DNA of 64,000 nt, taken from the NCBI GenBank assembly GCA_950295325.1, contig OX485803.1, positions 51,351,554-51,415,553 on the forward strand, read 5' to 3'. Both the position numbers and the translations under genes were made by a program. The stretch comes from Polytrichum commune (taxonomy: Eukaryota > Streptophyta > Polytrichopsida > Polytrichales > Polytrichaceae). Of this stretch, positions 1-14,284 are shown piece after piece (within the stretch, counting starts at the first letter, position 1; every line of letters starts with the position of its first letter). The notes beneath the pieces were generated by a model, which was not told where the DNA came from, searched no databases, and was given only the letters and a program-made list of their open reading frames with translations.

Positions 1-14
1 TAAACCACAACACT

Positions 15-824
15 ATGCTATTAACACAACACTATACCCGAAAACAACACCAACATTTTACTAACATCCTCAATACAAACTTCAACCACGAACAAATGAG
101 AGACACCAGATATATCCTCCCACCACAAACCATACCCTTATGCCACATACACATCAACGAATGTAACCCAGAGGACGATATTGCAAGCACAGAGTATACT
201 ATCCAAACCCAACATGACACTGCACACATCTACGACAACACCGGACGCCACTTAATTACCATCCCGAAAACAAGATTAAACTGGCAGTGGGACCAATATC
301 ACTCAGCACTAAACACACCATACAACCTAGAACCACCCACTCAATCATTCGAAACAAAAGTAACATGGCTATACCAAAGGTATAAATACAAAACCCCCAA
401 AAATGACCCTCTTAAATTCTCCCAATACACACTCCCAAATGCCATCCTTGAAAACTTCATAAACACATTCGAAATAACACACTCATATTTCTCGTCACCA
501 GTAACATGCCCCACTACACTCAGACAATTCCACTCCCCATTTCCTAGGGATGCAATATTTGGATCAACTGGAAAGGCATTCCAACATAAATGGCATGGAA
601 ATGGCTATGCACATCCACACACGAATACCGAAACTCAACAAGCCCTCCACTGGGCCCGCCTCGCAGCCGAAAATGATTCCAACTCTGTCACAATACTAGT
701 AATGCCAGACGAAAATTGGTATCACAATCCTAACCCCCATAATGGACCCTTCCCAAACTCACATATCATAACTCACTTCAAAGCCGACACCATCACATAC
801 GAAGAACCAACAATTCCCCCATAA
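15..824 (+). pseudogene. LINE polyprotein segment with methyltransferase-like region
   Basis: An open stretch of 269 codons, part of the LINE polyprotein; the first ATG is probably internal. Residues about 165-240 resemble the core of Dam/PCIF1-type adenine methyltransferases. There is a run with PFPRDAIFGSTGKAF, then W-H-G-N-G-Y-A-H-P-H where such enzymes carry an NPPF/NPPY motif, then a helix rich in A/L (QQALHWARLAAEND), a hydrophobic strand (VTILVMPD) and NWYH. The catalytic Asn-Pro-Pro is replaced by Ala-His-Pro-His, so if the fold is right the domain may be inactive or may bind a different substrate. The domain call is inference from motif spacing only. The stop at 822-824 looks secondary, because a similar reading frame continues behind it (LRTES, then HAIQIICIHH). 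Confidence 0.5.
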
Positions 825-1286
825 CTACGTACAGAATCTAGAACAGAAACCCACGCTATACAAATAATATGCATACATCACAAAAACACACCCATAGGAA
901 CAGATACCTTTACCCAACAAATGAATGATACTGCCAACACACTACAGATCCCTGAAATGGTATGTCAAATTGCTCCACCAACACCACCATACACACCAGT
1001 AAACCGCAATAAAAAAATGGGCCAAACTCACCTATCCACCTCCACCTACCCCGCCAACCACACAAATACCAACCAACCTATGGAACATCAACCCGATACA
1101 ATGCCTACCGCTTAAATACCCGCCTCAATTCTGCTATTACATGGACGGGTCATTCAAAAACAACCAAAACAAATAAACAATGGACAATGGAGACGGGAAA
1201 AAACTGGCTACGGCATTTACAACCCTTTCAAAAATCTAAAAATTACAGAAAGGCTACCAGGACTACAAAATATTCTCCGAGCAGAA
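825..1286 (+). pseudogene. LINE polyprotein, linker and start of RNase H (frameshifted)
   Basis: This stretch joins the methyltransferase-like segment to RNase H. The first half continues in the frame of the upstream segment. A frameshift in the A-run near 1010 moves the frame to a proline-rich linker (KLTYPPPPTPPTT) and then to YYMDGSF at 1135-1152, which holds the first RNase H aspartate (codon 1144-1146). A second shift near 1166-1180 leads to GYGIYNPF and LRAE, whose Glu (1284-1286) is the second catalytic acid of RNase H. The frames are read by eye, and the exact shift points could differ by several bases. Confidence 0.65.
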
Positions 1287-2144
1287 ATGATGGCCATACA
1301 TCACACTCTACAACTCCTCACCACAACATACCGAAATGAGCCAGCATACATATTCACAGATTGCCTAAACATACTATATCTCTTAAACACACAAATCAAA
1401 CACCCCACCAGCCATAACAATCACCCAAACAAAATAATCCTAGAAAGCATGCTTAGAATGTTAACATCCCGAACACAAATAACCACACTACATAAAATCA
1501 AGGCTCACACAAACATAGGAGGAAATGACCAAGCAAATATACTAGCCAAACAAGGATGTGAACTAGACCACAAAGATGCTACACTCCCATATGAACACGC
1601 ACACCCCACACCATACTACCTACAAAAAGACTGGTGGCACTCCATGCAAGAAACACCTAACAAAGGCCCCATTAGACACCTCAGCAAACATATCCTCAAA
1701 CAAGACAATGAACATAACTTAGCTACAATAGTAAATCAAACGCATCAATTACACAAATGGCTGGACAATGATGACATAGATAAAACATTATCAAATGACT
1801 TTTGGACGAATCCTAACGTCACAGATAAACAAAAAACATGCTTAGTAAAATTCAGAACCGGTCAATATATGGGCCATGCTCGAAAACAACTCTTTTTTGG
1901 AAGAGAAGCCTTCCCATCAAGAACATGCCCCATATGCAATTCGACAAATGCCGATACATGGCTACATGTACTACTTAAATGCAAGCAACAACATATCCAT
2001 GCACTAATCACTAAAAGGCATAATAAAGCGGTATGGGAAATACGTAAACTCATCGTCTCAAACCGTACATCAAGGCACTACACATTAATGAATGCAGGAA
2101 TACATAATGACCAACCGCAAGAAAATACAGTCCCATCATGGCTA
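1287..2144 (+). pseudogene. LINE RNase H domain and CCHC zinc knuckle
   Basis: This segment degrades RNA in RNA:DNA hybrids in intact LINEs. It continues the RNase H fold after the catalytic Glu just upstream: FTDC supplies the third acid (Asp25 counted from 1287), KAHTNIGGND supplies the conserved His74 and the last Asp81. About 130 residues later comes a knuckle of the form C-x2-C-x9-H-x4-C (Cys214, Cys217, His227, Cys232), as found just before the restriction-like endonuclease in R2-like elements. The frame runs until a DNA transposon interrupts it after the Leu codon at 2142-2144. The last residues of the open frame beyond 2144 are encoded by the transposon's terminal repeat, not by the LINE. 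Confidence 0.75.
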
Positions 2145-3296
2145 CCGTACGTTAAGGGCAGCTTCGGCACAAATTAATTCTAAAAATAGATGCCAAAAAT
2201 TTTGGAAAATTATTGACATTTTTTGCCGAATATAAAATTAATTAATTTTCAAAATTGCCGAAAAGTAAGAAATTTTAACTTCTCACTAGAATTTTACTTA
2301 CACTGGAAGCATATATGAATTTTGAAGGAGAGAAGCTGCTCCTTTTGTAATCAAGCTCACTTACATTAGTCCACAAAGAATATGGGTTAAGAAAGACTCT
2401 AAGTGAGGCTTTTCAAATGTGTTGTACACAATTTTTTGGAGTCCAATTGAGCATAGAAGATGAAGTTTTATAGAATTTTGTCCAACTAACAAAAGTTGAG
2501 AAATCAAGTAATCTTCCACCTCCAACAAGTTTTGTGTCAAAATAAGTCTTTATGCGAAAGATATGGACAAAACATTCCAGCCGTGTAAAGATCAAAACAT
2601 TAAAATGCGTTCATAACAGTTTTTCAGAGCTCATTTGTGCATAGAAGATCAACATTTTTGGAATTTTGTTGCTCTAAGAAAAGTTTAGATTTCAAGTAAT
2701 CTTCCACCTCCAACAAGTTTTGTGTCAAAATAAGTCTTTATGTGAAAGATATGGACAAAACATTGCAGCCGTGTAAAGATCAAAAAATTAAAATGCGTTC
2801 ATAACAGTTTTTCGGAGCTCATTTGTGCATAGAAGATCAACTTTTTTGGAATTTTGTTTCTCTAAGAAAAGTTTAGAAATCAAGTAATCTTTCACCTCCA
2901 ACAAATTTTATGTCATTTGAAGACTCTATGCAAAAGTTATGCGTGTTATAAAAATGAAGTCTAACTAGGTGCTTCACCTCAAACTTTACATATCCCATAT
3001 GCATTGTTGAACACAACTCCACTCTACTTGTATAAAGCACAGAGCATTCTCAACTCTTCACAAAGTTGTGAAAGATTTATATCTTTTGTAAAACTCTTCA
3101 CACAAATTGTGAAATCGTGAATGAACATCCTTGTTTACTGTTAGATAATAACTTCTTGGATGTATGCCGAAATTGCATTATTAAACTATTTAAAATGCCG
3201 AAATTTTTAGTAATTTTTTTTTTGCCGCCGAACACTGTTTTTTTACTTTTAATAATTATTCGGCAAGAGAGCGCCGAAGCTGCCCTTAACGTACGG
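2145..3296 (+). mobile_element. DNA transposon, TA target duplication, inserted in the LINE
   Basis: A 1,152-bp element bounded by near-perfect terminal inverted repeats of about 24 bp that begin CCGTACGTTAAGGGCAGC. TA is duplicated at 2143-2144 and 3297-3298. Removing the element plus one TA restores the LINE frame (Trp-Leu then Leu-Pro-Cys-Thr-Cys), which independently fixes the boundaries. Both subterminal regions carry repeated TGCCGAA or its complement, as expected for transposase binding sites. No transposase frame is visible, so it is non-autonomous. A TA duplication fits Tc1/mariner-like or some other TA-targeting families; I do not assign the superfamily. Confidence 0.8.
2434..2958. 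repeat. 188-bp tandem repeat, about 2.8 copies
   Basis: Inside the DNA transposon a unit of about 188 bp is repeated. The landmark CAAGTAATCTTYCACCTCCAA occurs at 2505, 2693 and 2881. The first two units share long identical stretches, while the third diverges after the landmark. It is not coding. Confidence 0.85.
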
Positions 3297-3298
3297 TA

Positions 3299-3757
3299 CT
3301 CCCATGTACATGTAACTCCCAAAGATGTCACTGCAACGCTCGGCTCAAACCCGACATACTATGCATCTTAGGCCACCCATATGACCACCCACCCCCATAA
3401 ACCCCCACACCCGATATCACCATACAGTTCATAGAATTCACATACTGCAACGACATATTCGCCACTGAAACCTTAGACAAAAAAATTATGAAATACCAAC
3501 CACTCATAAACAACATCACCACAAAAGGTTGGAAGGTGGCCCCACTCATGGTACTAGCTGCGGGAGCAAGAGGCACAACATATATCCCCTCAATGAAAAA
3601 CTTGGAATCAACATTTACACTCCCTATCACGAAAATCAAAAACACGTTTAAACAAATTAATATAATTGCTACACAATATGCGCACTCCATACTTATACAT
3701 GAACGAAGGCTAGAAAACCGACAAACTATTAATGATCTCCAAGACCCCCATAATTAA
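3299..3757 (+). pseudogene. LINE restriction-like endonuclease domain (RLE)
   Basis: This is the C-terminal nuclease that nicks the target DNA in R2-like LINEs. After the inserted transposon the frame resumes at 3299 with C-T-C, C-H-C, then ARLKPDIL (the PD motif), FIEFTYCND (acid plus hydrophobic strand) and later K-x2-K-Y. GWKVAPLMVLAAGARG and a helical tail follow, ending in a stop at 3755-3757. The order PD ... E ... K-x2-(K/R)-Y, followed by P-x-x-x-x-x-GARG, is the pattern of the LINE restriction-like endonuclease. A TAA at 3399-3401 interrupts the frame without changing it. The second copy at 22.5 kb has the same block, which supports its being coding in origin. Confidence 0.75.
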
Positions 3758-4002
3758 ACTTCCCCACCTAAAGCAAATTCCCCCCCCCCCCCCTCTCCCA
3801 CCAAAAATCCCAAACAAGAACCACATATAACTCACTAGCTACCGAAAGTCAACATTGATTACTAAATATAGTGTCTACGTCTTGAAAGGGGCGAAGTAGT
3901 TTTACATCTAAAGCTAATGTTGTAAGGCTTGGCCTAGGATGTTCTACGAACATACACTTTATTCACTCCGGCCTCCTCCGGAGGCCGGAGTTCTTCTTCT
4001 TG
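3758..4002 (+). other. LINE 3' UTR with terminal hairpin and TTC tail
   Basis: The 3' UTR follows the stop codon and contains a C-tract near 3781. It ends in a perfect GC hairpin (arm CTCCGGCCTCC at 3966-3976, 3-base loop, complementary arm 3980-3990) and then a short TTC repeat. A GC-rich 3' end with a microsatellite tail is typical of LINE termini that are recognised by the element's own reverse transcriptase. The copy at 22.5 kb ends with a related GGCCGGAG and a TATC tail. Confidence 0.65.
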
Positions 4003-5500
4003 ATTTGAAGCCAATATCCTAGGTTTTATGCACACTTGTCCATGATTATTGTCCAATCTCATACATGTTGCTTGGAAATTACATTATTTCATGCTTTCAG
4101 TTTGTCAATGCGAGGTCAATATAACTAAGATTACTATAATAAGTAGGCAAGCATACTAAGGCTATTGAGTTCAATGGGATTGTAGACTCCATGACCTCGC
4201 TACAATTGGGTTCAAAATGTGTAGAGGTTTTGCTTTACACTTTTATGGAACTTGGTCTCAATAGATAATGCTATTTGGGTTCCAACATCGAGGCAACGAC
4301 GGTTTAGGGTGGGATTGAGGTTGTTGCTAGGGGGAGTAGTATGTGATTAGTGGAGGTAGGGGCAATAAAATTAGGAGTCAACATGCAACATATTAGGTGA
4401 CATACAAACAACATGTAGTTATGAAGGAGGCATTTGTTGCTAGTAGGATGAAGCCTAGACATCTATGAATGCCAATATTGCTCAATGGTTAACTGAACAT
4501 TATATTCAACAAATCATGACCTATTTCTAATGAATGATGCATGCCAATGTGTGTCATGGTCAGCCCATTGAATATGTACGAGCCCCTCTATGCAACATTC
4601 TACAACCCATATAGGAAGTCACACTTAACCATTTTAAATAGGCACTTATACATACTATTTATAGAACTCAAATGGTGGGGTTTGTATGTCATTTGCAGAT
4701 GTCTTTGATTTTTTTCCCATCATTTTGCAATTGGATCTTGAACCTCAAGTTGAAATATCTAGGGCCCACTTTATAAAATCCACATAAGTTACCTTAAGGT
4801 AAATGTGCCTAAAAATAATGCCATCATTTTGGTAACGCCTATTTTAAAGCATGAAACCATCAACAAGTGAGTGCGACTGTGCATTAAGTATGTTAACTTG
4901 AGAGCAACTAATTATATGCGGCATTAATTACAATACTATGCAACTTTGACCAATCATAATGGCTAATTATGTTCATTGAGGTAATGTAAGAAGTGTTCCA
5001 CAAAAATAAATAATACCCTCATCTAATAAAAGACTTCTATTTGCATAGGGGTTGATTTTGTGGTGATTCTCACTTTAAAATCCAACAACATTGGACCTCC
5101 TAGTGGATAGTAAAAGACTCATGTCTTGAAACGACTTTGCAATTTTTTGTAGATTGGATATCATCTTATTATTATTTTGATGTTTTCTTTATATATAATT
5201 ATAGTAGACTCACTCTTCACATTTTTCTAGATCTATGAAGATTTATTTTTTTCCTCTAAAATATATGAACTTTGTAACTTAATTGAAAGTGAAAAATTGC
5301 TAGACATGTCACTTTTAGGCACACTTACCTTATGTATGGATTTTAGATGACGTGGGGTTCATATTTCGACACATAACCGATCGCTCATCCAAGAGCAAAA
5401 GGGTCATCGAAACTCATTGAATTTTTTCATCCATGAAGATACATTATTATCCATAATCCTCATATCATGTTCATGAACATATTGTTTTATGGCTTTCCAA
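4003..5500. other. Non-coding, with an imperfect inverted repeat at 4749-5372
   Basis: No gene is seen. About 65 bp around 4753-4820 (GAAATATC ... AAAATCCACATAAG ... GTGCCTAAAA) recurs in inverted form at about 5290-5372, so the 620 bp between may be an old foldback or MITE; I could not find a target duplication. The stretch 4818-4930 is also related to 36695-36830, which shows a dispersed repeat. Confidence 0.4.
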
Positions 5501-7141
5501 CTAGCTTCAAGTAAGTGGACGACACTACTCCCGTGGCTCGTCATCCACTCTCCTCTCGTTGGTTATCTAGTCCAAAGTACGCAATCCGGTATGAAACCAT
5601 CATCCACCTACGTACCCCTCAAAGTTGGATGACCACCATCACTTATTCATCCAGGTGGATGGTTCACATCCATCCTCTGTCCTTTTTGCTGTGGCCATCC
5701 CTCTGCCATGCTGCTGCTGCTGCTGGAGCACTTGTTGCCATCGCCGTTGTCGTCGGAGCTAGCCTTAGCTTTAGCTATTGTGCCGTTCCTCTTTTCCTCT
5801 TCGGTCCCTTCGCGCGCAACAGCCATCTGGAGCCTTCACATCGGAGGTGTGTTCAACTGCCTCTTGTCAATTTTGTCTCACACTTTTCCATGCACTGACT
5901 CCGATCGTCTAGTTACGAAGCTCATTGCAAAGGTGAAGTTATTACCTCCTTGTGCACTTCTGCTGTTGTTTGATCGAAGGGCCTAATTGGAGGTTTTTCT
6001 TTGCTTTTGGCACATGCGGTGAGATTGGGTTGGTGCTGTCTTTTGTCGTCGTCGTGTGTTGTTTGCTTGCTGGAGTGCAGTTTGAGCTCCTTTTGGACGA
6101 ATGGTGGAGCTTCGGGGTTTGTGTATGTTTTGCAATATTGTGAGGGTATGTGCACGTCATGAAGGAGAGTAGTGAATGTTGTATGGAGATGCGTAAATGA
6201 GGAGTTTAGGGGTTTTGCAACGAAGGATTCGTTAATTGTGGATGTAGTGTTGTGATTTTGTTGAATTGCGGTTTGGAGTGGGAGGGCCTTCAATGCTTTC
6301 TGTGGCTCGTTAGTATGGGAAACCAAACTTGAATACACTCATGTGATGTGAAACTACGCTGAGGTGATGGTGAGTGTGTGTGTGTGTGTATGTTTGATGG
6401 ATCTCGATCAGGATGTATGTATGATCTTGGTTATTGCATTTGTGTAAATGTACCTACAGGCAATGCTCCCTTGTTCTTTCTCCTCTTCTTTAATTTCAAA
6501 CTTGAGGTGAAACCTACAACGCCTGCCCTACCTAAGGAGCATCACAGTAGGGGATTTCAATGAAGGATTTGTTAATTGCATAGACTTTCTCTGCGTACTG
6601 TGACGTCGATTTGCAGTTTGGAGGGGCTTTAATGCTCTGGCTCCTTATTATGGGAAACCAAACTTGAATGCACTCATGTGAAACTACCCTGAGGTAATCG
6701 TGTGTGTATGTGTTTGATGTGTCTCGACCAGAATATGTGTATGATCTTGGTGATTGCATTTGTGTTTGTGTAAACTCAACTATAGGTCATGCTCTCTTTT
6801 TCTTTCTCCTTGTCTTTAATTTTCAAACTTGAGGTGAAATCTGCAATGCCTGCTAGTGGATCTCCACTTGGGCATTGCTGAGCAAACCTAACTTGTAGTT
6901 TTCCTGTGTTTGTGATCGATTGAAGTTGACATTATCATTGTCTATTGAGTATTGAGCACTTTTCGACAATGCCAGTAACCTCAGTTATTTATGGAGCATA
7001 ATGAACAGTGGTGTGGATGAAGATCCCCTCCTTTTTGTGAATAGTAAATAATTGGATCGCTTTAGGCTGACAGCAATAGAAGTTATGGTACAATCTCTCA
7101 CCTGCAGAGTTTTTGGAGCTGCAGATTCTCCATTTATAGCA
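5501..7141. other. Upstream region of GSNOR, possible promoter and 5' leader
   Basis: This stretch is richer in GC around 5640-6130 than its surroundings, and several short frames are open there, but none resembles a known protein. Promoter and leader of the GSNOR gene would be expected here. A pyrimidine-rich stretch with CACCTGCAG near 7100 and GAGCTGCAG near 7120 could be a 3' splice site of a 5'-UTR intron just before the ATG. I cannot place the transcription start. Confidence 0.3.
6212..6865 (+). repeat. Imperfect tandem duplication upstream of GSNOR
   Basis: Two copies of roughly 320-340 bp lie head to tail (about 6212-6530 and 6552-6865). Shared landmarks are GAAGGATTYGTTAATTG (6222 and 6562), ATGATCTTGG (6421 and 6741) and CTTGAGGTGAAA (6501 and 6828). 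Small indels make the period drift from 340 to 320. Confidence 0.75.
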
Positions 7142-10704
<3,563 letters not shown>

Positions 10705-11918
10705 AATCATACTCGAGGTGAATTGTCTCTTCTGGAGCTTCTTGCATGATGCAAGAGTTCTGGAAGATCACTCTGACACATCCTTGGTGGATTCCATCTT
10801 TGTGAGCCTTTAATTCACGCGCATTGATCATGAGTAAGTTCTCTGTATAGGTTCTGAGTCTCACTATTACTAAAGACTTCTGCAAGAGTGTTGAGTACAG
10901 AAGTTACTTCTGGAAATCACCACAGTGATGGGAACATTGTATGTTGAACTTAACAGCTTTGGAGTGTGTAATGAGGTTTGCTCTTGATTGTTACTTCAAT
11001 CGAGACTTTTACTTTTTTGCAGATTTCTTACATATCCTTGATGCTCTCTTATACGGTCTGTTATCACAGTCTGCTTATCAATTGCTAAGATGATTTAAGA
11101 TTCAAGTTGCAGGTCATTAGACCTTAGAGAACTTGCGTGTTTGTGAGAAGTGACATGATATTATTTTCAATGCTTTAAATGTCCAAATGTCTTTTGCCTT
11201 GCTTTTTGCAAAATTACTAAGAGATCCATATGATTGAAACTCACATATATCTTTGTTATGTCACAATATATACTATGTATTATTGAAGGCCAATCACTCC
11301 AAGATTAGATTCCAACTGCCATAACTGGCTATAAAGATCAGTAGAATCAACTGTATTCTCAACATTGGTGCAGTTCTGTTGTGATGCATGGCCTTAGTGA
11401 AAGGTCGATGGTACAGTAAGCTCAAGCAGTGTTGGACACTGGTTGAACAAATGTTTCCAATGTAGTTCTTTTATGCAAGTTATGTTAGAATTGTCAACTT
11501 CTGTCTTTGTAGACACACCGTATCAATGAATTTCTTCTCATTTGATTGAGGGAAACAACTACACCACTCCTTTCAGCTAGTGTGTACCGCATTTTCAATG
11601 CTGGTGTGGTTTAGGCTAGGTAATTTAAAGTTAATGTCAATTCTTATACTATTATAGTCAATGTAAGTTCATGTCCACCACATATGTTTTTGCTAGAATC
11701 GTATGTACACTTTTTTAGTGCAGACATCATGTTAATATTATTTTCCTAGAATAGGGAGCACTTGGTGGTAAGAGGGAAGTTCCAATTTTATGTAGTGTGA
11801 CTTAGAGGTTTTGAGTTGGCAATGGTAGCCATATCTACCTACTAACTTGAGGGTGATGAGTCTTTGATGCTAACTCTGTCTTGTGAGAAGTGTTTGGAGT
11901 ATTTGGTACACCTCATAC
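10705..11918 (+). other. GSNOR 3' UTR and downstream sequence
   Basis: After the TAG at 10702-10704 the sequence stays non-coding. The 3' UTR should lie in the first few hundred bases. I see no unambiguous AATAAA close to the stop, so the poly(A) site is not placed. No repeat or gene is recognised up to 11.9 kb. Confidence 0.4.
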
Positions 11919-12241
11919 TTAAATAACTCTCAAATTCGTGTGGACTATCTTAATTGTTGTAGGTGCTAATTGAATTTTCCACATTAAAGATCCCATAGGA
12001 ATTTTGACGTTAAGTTCCTGAAGCTGGAGTAGCATTTGGGTGAACTGGATATTTTCAACCAACCATGTGGTAAACCCATGGCGTGCCCTTGGATGAGATA
12101 GGCTTGTCCGTCCATGTTCAAGGTGTCCAAAGCTTTGAAACATGGCTGTACTTTTTGAGGTCTCTTTACTGATGTTCTTTTTGGGTTCACATATACTGTA
12201 GAATTAGACCAACTTGAAGATGAACCAACACCATAATTCAA
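11919..12241 (-). pseudogene. Unrecognised minus-strand reading frames (possible decayed gene)
   Basis: Two overlapping minus-strand frames (12241-11984 and 12143-11919) could be one protein joined by a frameshift: the first runs through FKALDTLNMDGQAYLIQGHA and the second continues WLVENIQFTQMLLQLQELNV. I do not recognise the family. It could be a transposon remnant or chance, as no motif or start context supports it. Confidence 0.2.
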
Positions 12242-12853
12242 ACTGGTAGCAACATTGAAGTCATCTCATTTATTTTCTTTCCACACAAAGTTTGTTTGAT
12301 GGATTAACCCCTAAATGTACTTGGACAATGCAGGGTGACAATTTGTGAGGTCAGTGATGTGGGTTTAGGAATGCTTTGAAAGTAGACGTTCACCATATGG
12401 ATGTGAGTTGTTTGTAGTTCATAAAATCCACAATTTGTTTTGGCTGCCCAGATATCAGCCTTAGGTGGATTATTATGTTTTCATAGGTCATATGAACATA
12501 CATGAAAAGTGGCAACTTTCATGTCATATGAGTGAATTTGGAAAAGCTTTGGGAGATCCCTCCATTATCTCACTACCAATGCATGCCCAATTTTCTTTCT
12601 TTAAATGACTTTGATGTGATTTTTTCAGATGCTCTCAATGACCTAAATATTGCCTCCAATGAGTACAAAACTTAAGGTGAATAAATTGCTGAACACTTTT
12701 ACAAAAATTGAAATTGGAAAATCCTATAGTGAATGTCTGAAAGTGCCAATTCATATCCATGCAAAATATTAGCCCAATCGACTAAGTTCTAACGGGTGCA
12801 GAAACACAACCCCTATTGACATCACTTACAACAACAATTCTAAATCTTTTCTT

Positions 12854-13002
12854 CATAACATTGTTTAGATTCATAACAATGTTCTGTGGAACTGATAGTA
12901 TTCCACAAAATATTCTCCCTCATATTCAGTTTGAGTGTGAGAATATTCTGTGAAATATTGTCAGTCCCACATAACATTGTTATGAATCTGAACAATGTTA
13001 TG
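12854..13002. repeat. 149-bp hairpin MITE-like palindrome
   Basis: Both ends read CATAACATTGTT(T/C)AGATTC when the right end is reverse-complemented. The arms of about 67 bp match at roughly nine of ten positions around a short AT-rich loop. It ends some 60 bp before the foldback element at 13062. No clear target duplication was found. Confidence 0.7.
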
Positions 13003-13061
13003 TTTGGTGCTTCATGTTGCCTTATGCAACAATACTAGTGTGTTTTTGTGGAAGCAAACAT

Positions 13062-14284
13062 GGCAGATGTTAAACCTCCCCCTACAAGCTTTTCGAGGGA
13101 GGTAGATATGGGCATGGGCAGCCCCCCAAAAAGAAATTGACATTTTTTGGATCGGACCAAAAAATTTTGCTCGCCCTGTCCAACTATTGTCTAGTCCAAT
13201 ATGTATGTTCACTTTCATCGAGTAAATAAGCAATTGACTGGGGTTTCCTTTTCAAAGTGAAACCGTCAATAAAGCATGTAATTAACTTGGAAATCAAATA
13301 CATTACAAGCCCTCATTAACACTTAGGTTATAATTTTTATGACTTACCATTGAAAGGGTCTTTGTCATTCTAAAATGGAACTAAAATTATTGTTTTATTT
13401 TAGTATGTTTATTTTATAATAGTTTAGTTCATACCCTCTACTTTCACAAAGTATTCATACACATCCAAACTAATAAGGTGTGACTAAATGTAATTAAGTG
13501 TAAATAACCATAATAGAAGGTAATTGAGCGCAAGGCCTAGGTTTGTACAAGTATTCATACACATTCGAACTAATTAAGCCCAATTAAGTGCAAGTAAGTG
13601 CATTTAGCCTAATTAAGCATAATGAAACCTAAACAAGTGTAATTAAGCACATCATTCCTCATATCTGAATGAAATCATGATTAATTCCAGTAAGTGCATT
13701 TTATGATTAATTAGGCTTAATTAATTTGGTAAGCATACTTTTTGATTTAATTGGGCTTAATGAGGATTAATTTATCCTATTTACACTTAATTATATTTAA
13801 TCAAAATTAATTATTTTGAATGTGTACGAATACTTTGTGAAAGTAGAAGGTATTAACTAAAATATTATAAAAATATATACTCAAATAAATGATTTTAGTT
13901 CCATTTTAGAATGACAAGGGCCCTTCCAATGGTAACTCACAAAATTATAACCTCAATGCTAATAAGGGTTTTGTACTTCCAAGTGAATTGCATGCTGTAT
14001 TGACAGCTTCACTTCGAAAATGAAGTCTCAATCAATTTCTTATTTACTCAATGAAAGTGATTATATATATTGGATTTTGGACCTTGAAGGTGAAGTGCAC
14101 TCAATATGGGATTTGTGGATAAGTGGCCTTCAAGAATGCAAGGGCAATGGTTTTTTCAAAGTCGGGCAGGGCGGGCAGAAGTTTTCAATCAAGTCCAGAA
14201 AATGTCGATTTCTTTTTGGGGGGGCTGCCCCTACCCATATCCACCTCCCCCGAAAAGCTCGCAGGGGAATGTTTAACGTCCACC
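13062..14284. mobile_element. Foldback (Mutator-like) element, copy A
   Basis: The left tip GGCAGATGTTAAACC and the right tip (reverse complement GGTGGACGTTAAACA) match the copy at 19730-20862. Inverted arms of several hundred bases share the poly-C segment, the GGGCAGCC segment, and the AGTATTCRTAC and AATTAAG-rich centre. The left arm lacks about 100 bp that is present in the right arm, so it has suffered a deletion. The flanking 9-mers (AGCAAACAT and AATCATAAA) do not match, so the target duplication is lost or an end was rearranged. Open frames inside follow the arms and are not genes. Confidence 0.75.

Larger units (their letters stand above)
1..4002 (+). mobile_element. Non-LTR retrotransposon (LINE, Dualen/R2-like), 3' part, degenerate
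   Basis: This is the 3' portion of a LINE; the reverse transcriptase should lie to the left, outside the window. Reading rightward, one ancestral reading frame can be followed through a methyltransferase-like segment, an RNase H domain, a CCHC knuckle and a PD-(D/E)XK restriction-like endonuclease. It is broken by a stop at 822-824, frameshifts near 1005-1015 and 1166-1180, an inserted DNA transposon at 2145-3296, and a stop at 3399-3401. A 3' UTR follows, ending in a GC hairpin and a short TTC-repeat tail. RNase H together with a restriction-like endonuclease is known in Dualen elements; the clade is inferred because the RT is not visible. The coding strand is strikingly poor in G. Confidence 0.8.

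Noticed and set aside
2145-2177. C-terminal extension of the RNase H frame past 2144
   Set aside because: These codons are the terminal inverted repeat of the inserted transposon, and the same bases appear inverted at its right end.
2150-3291. TTAA as the target duplication (piggyBac-like) of the element in the LINE
   Set aside because: It would leave a 22-bp perfect palindrome as the empty site and throw the LINE out of frame, whereas a TA duplication restores the frame.
5515-5898. 127-codon open frame upstream of GSNOR, serine/alanine-rich with a hydrophobic stretch
   Set aside because: No motif; overlapping frames of similar quality are open on both strands, and the CTG repeat explains the hydrophobic run. 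More likely leader or promoter sequence.
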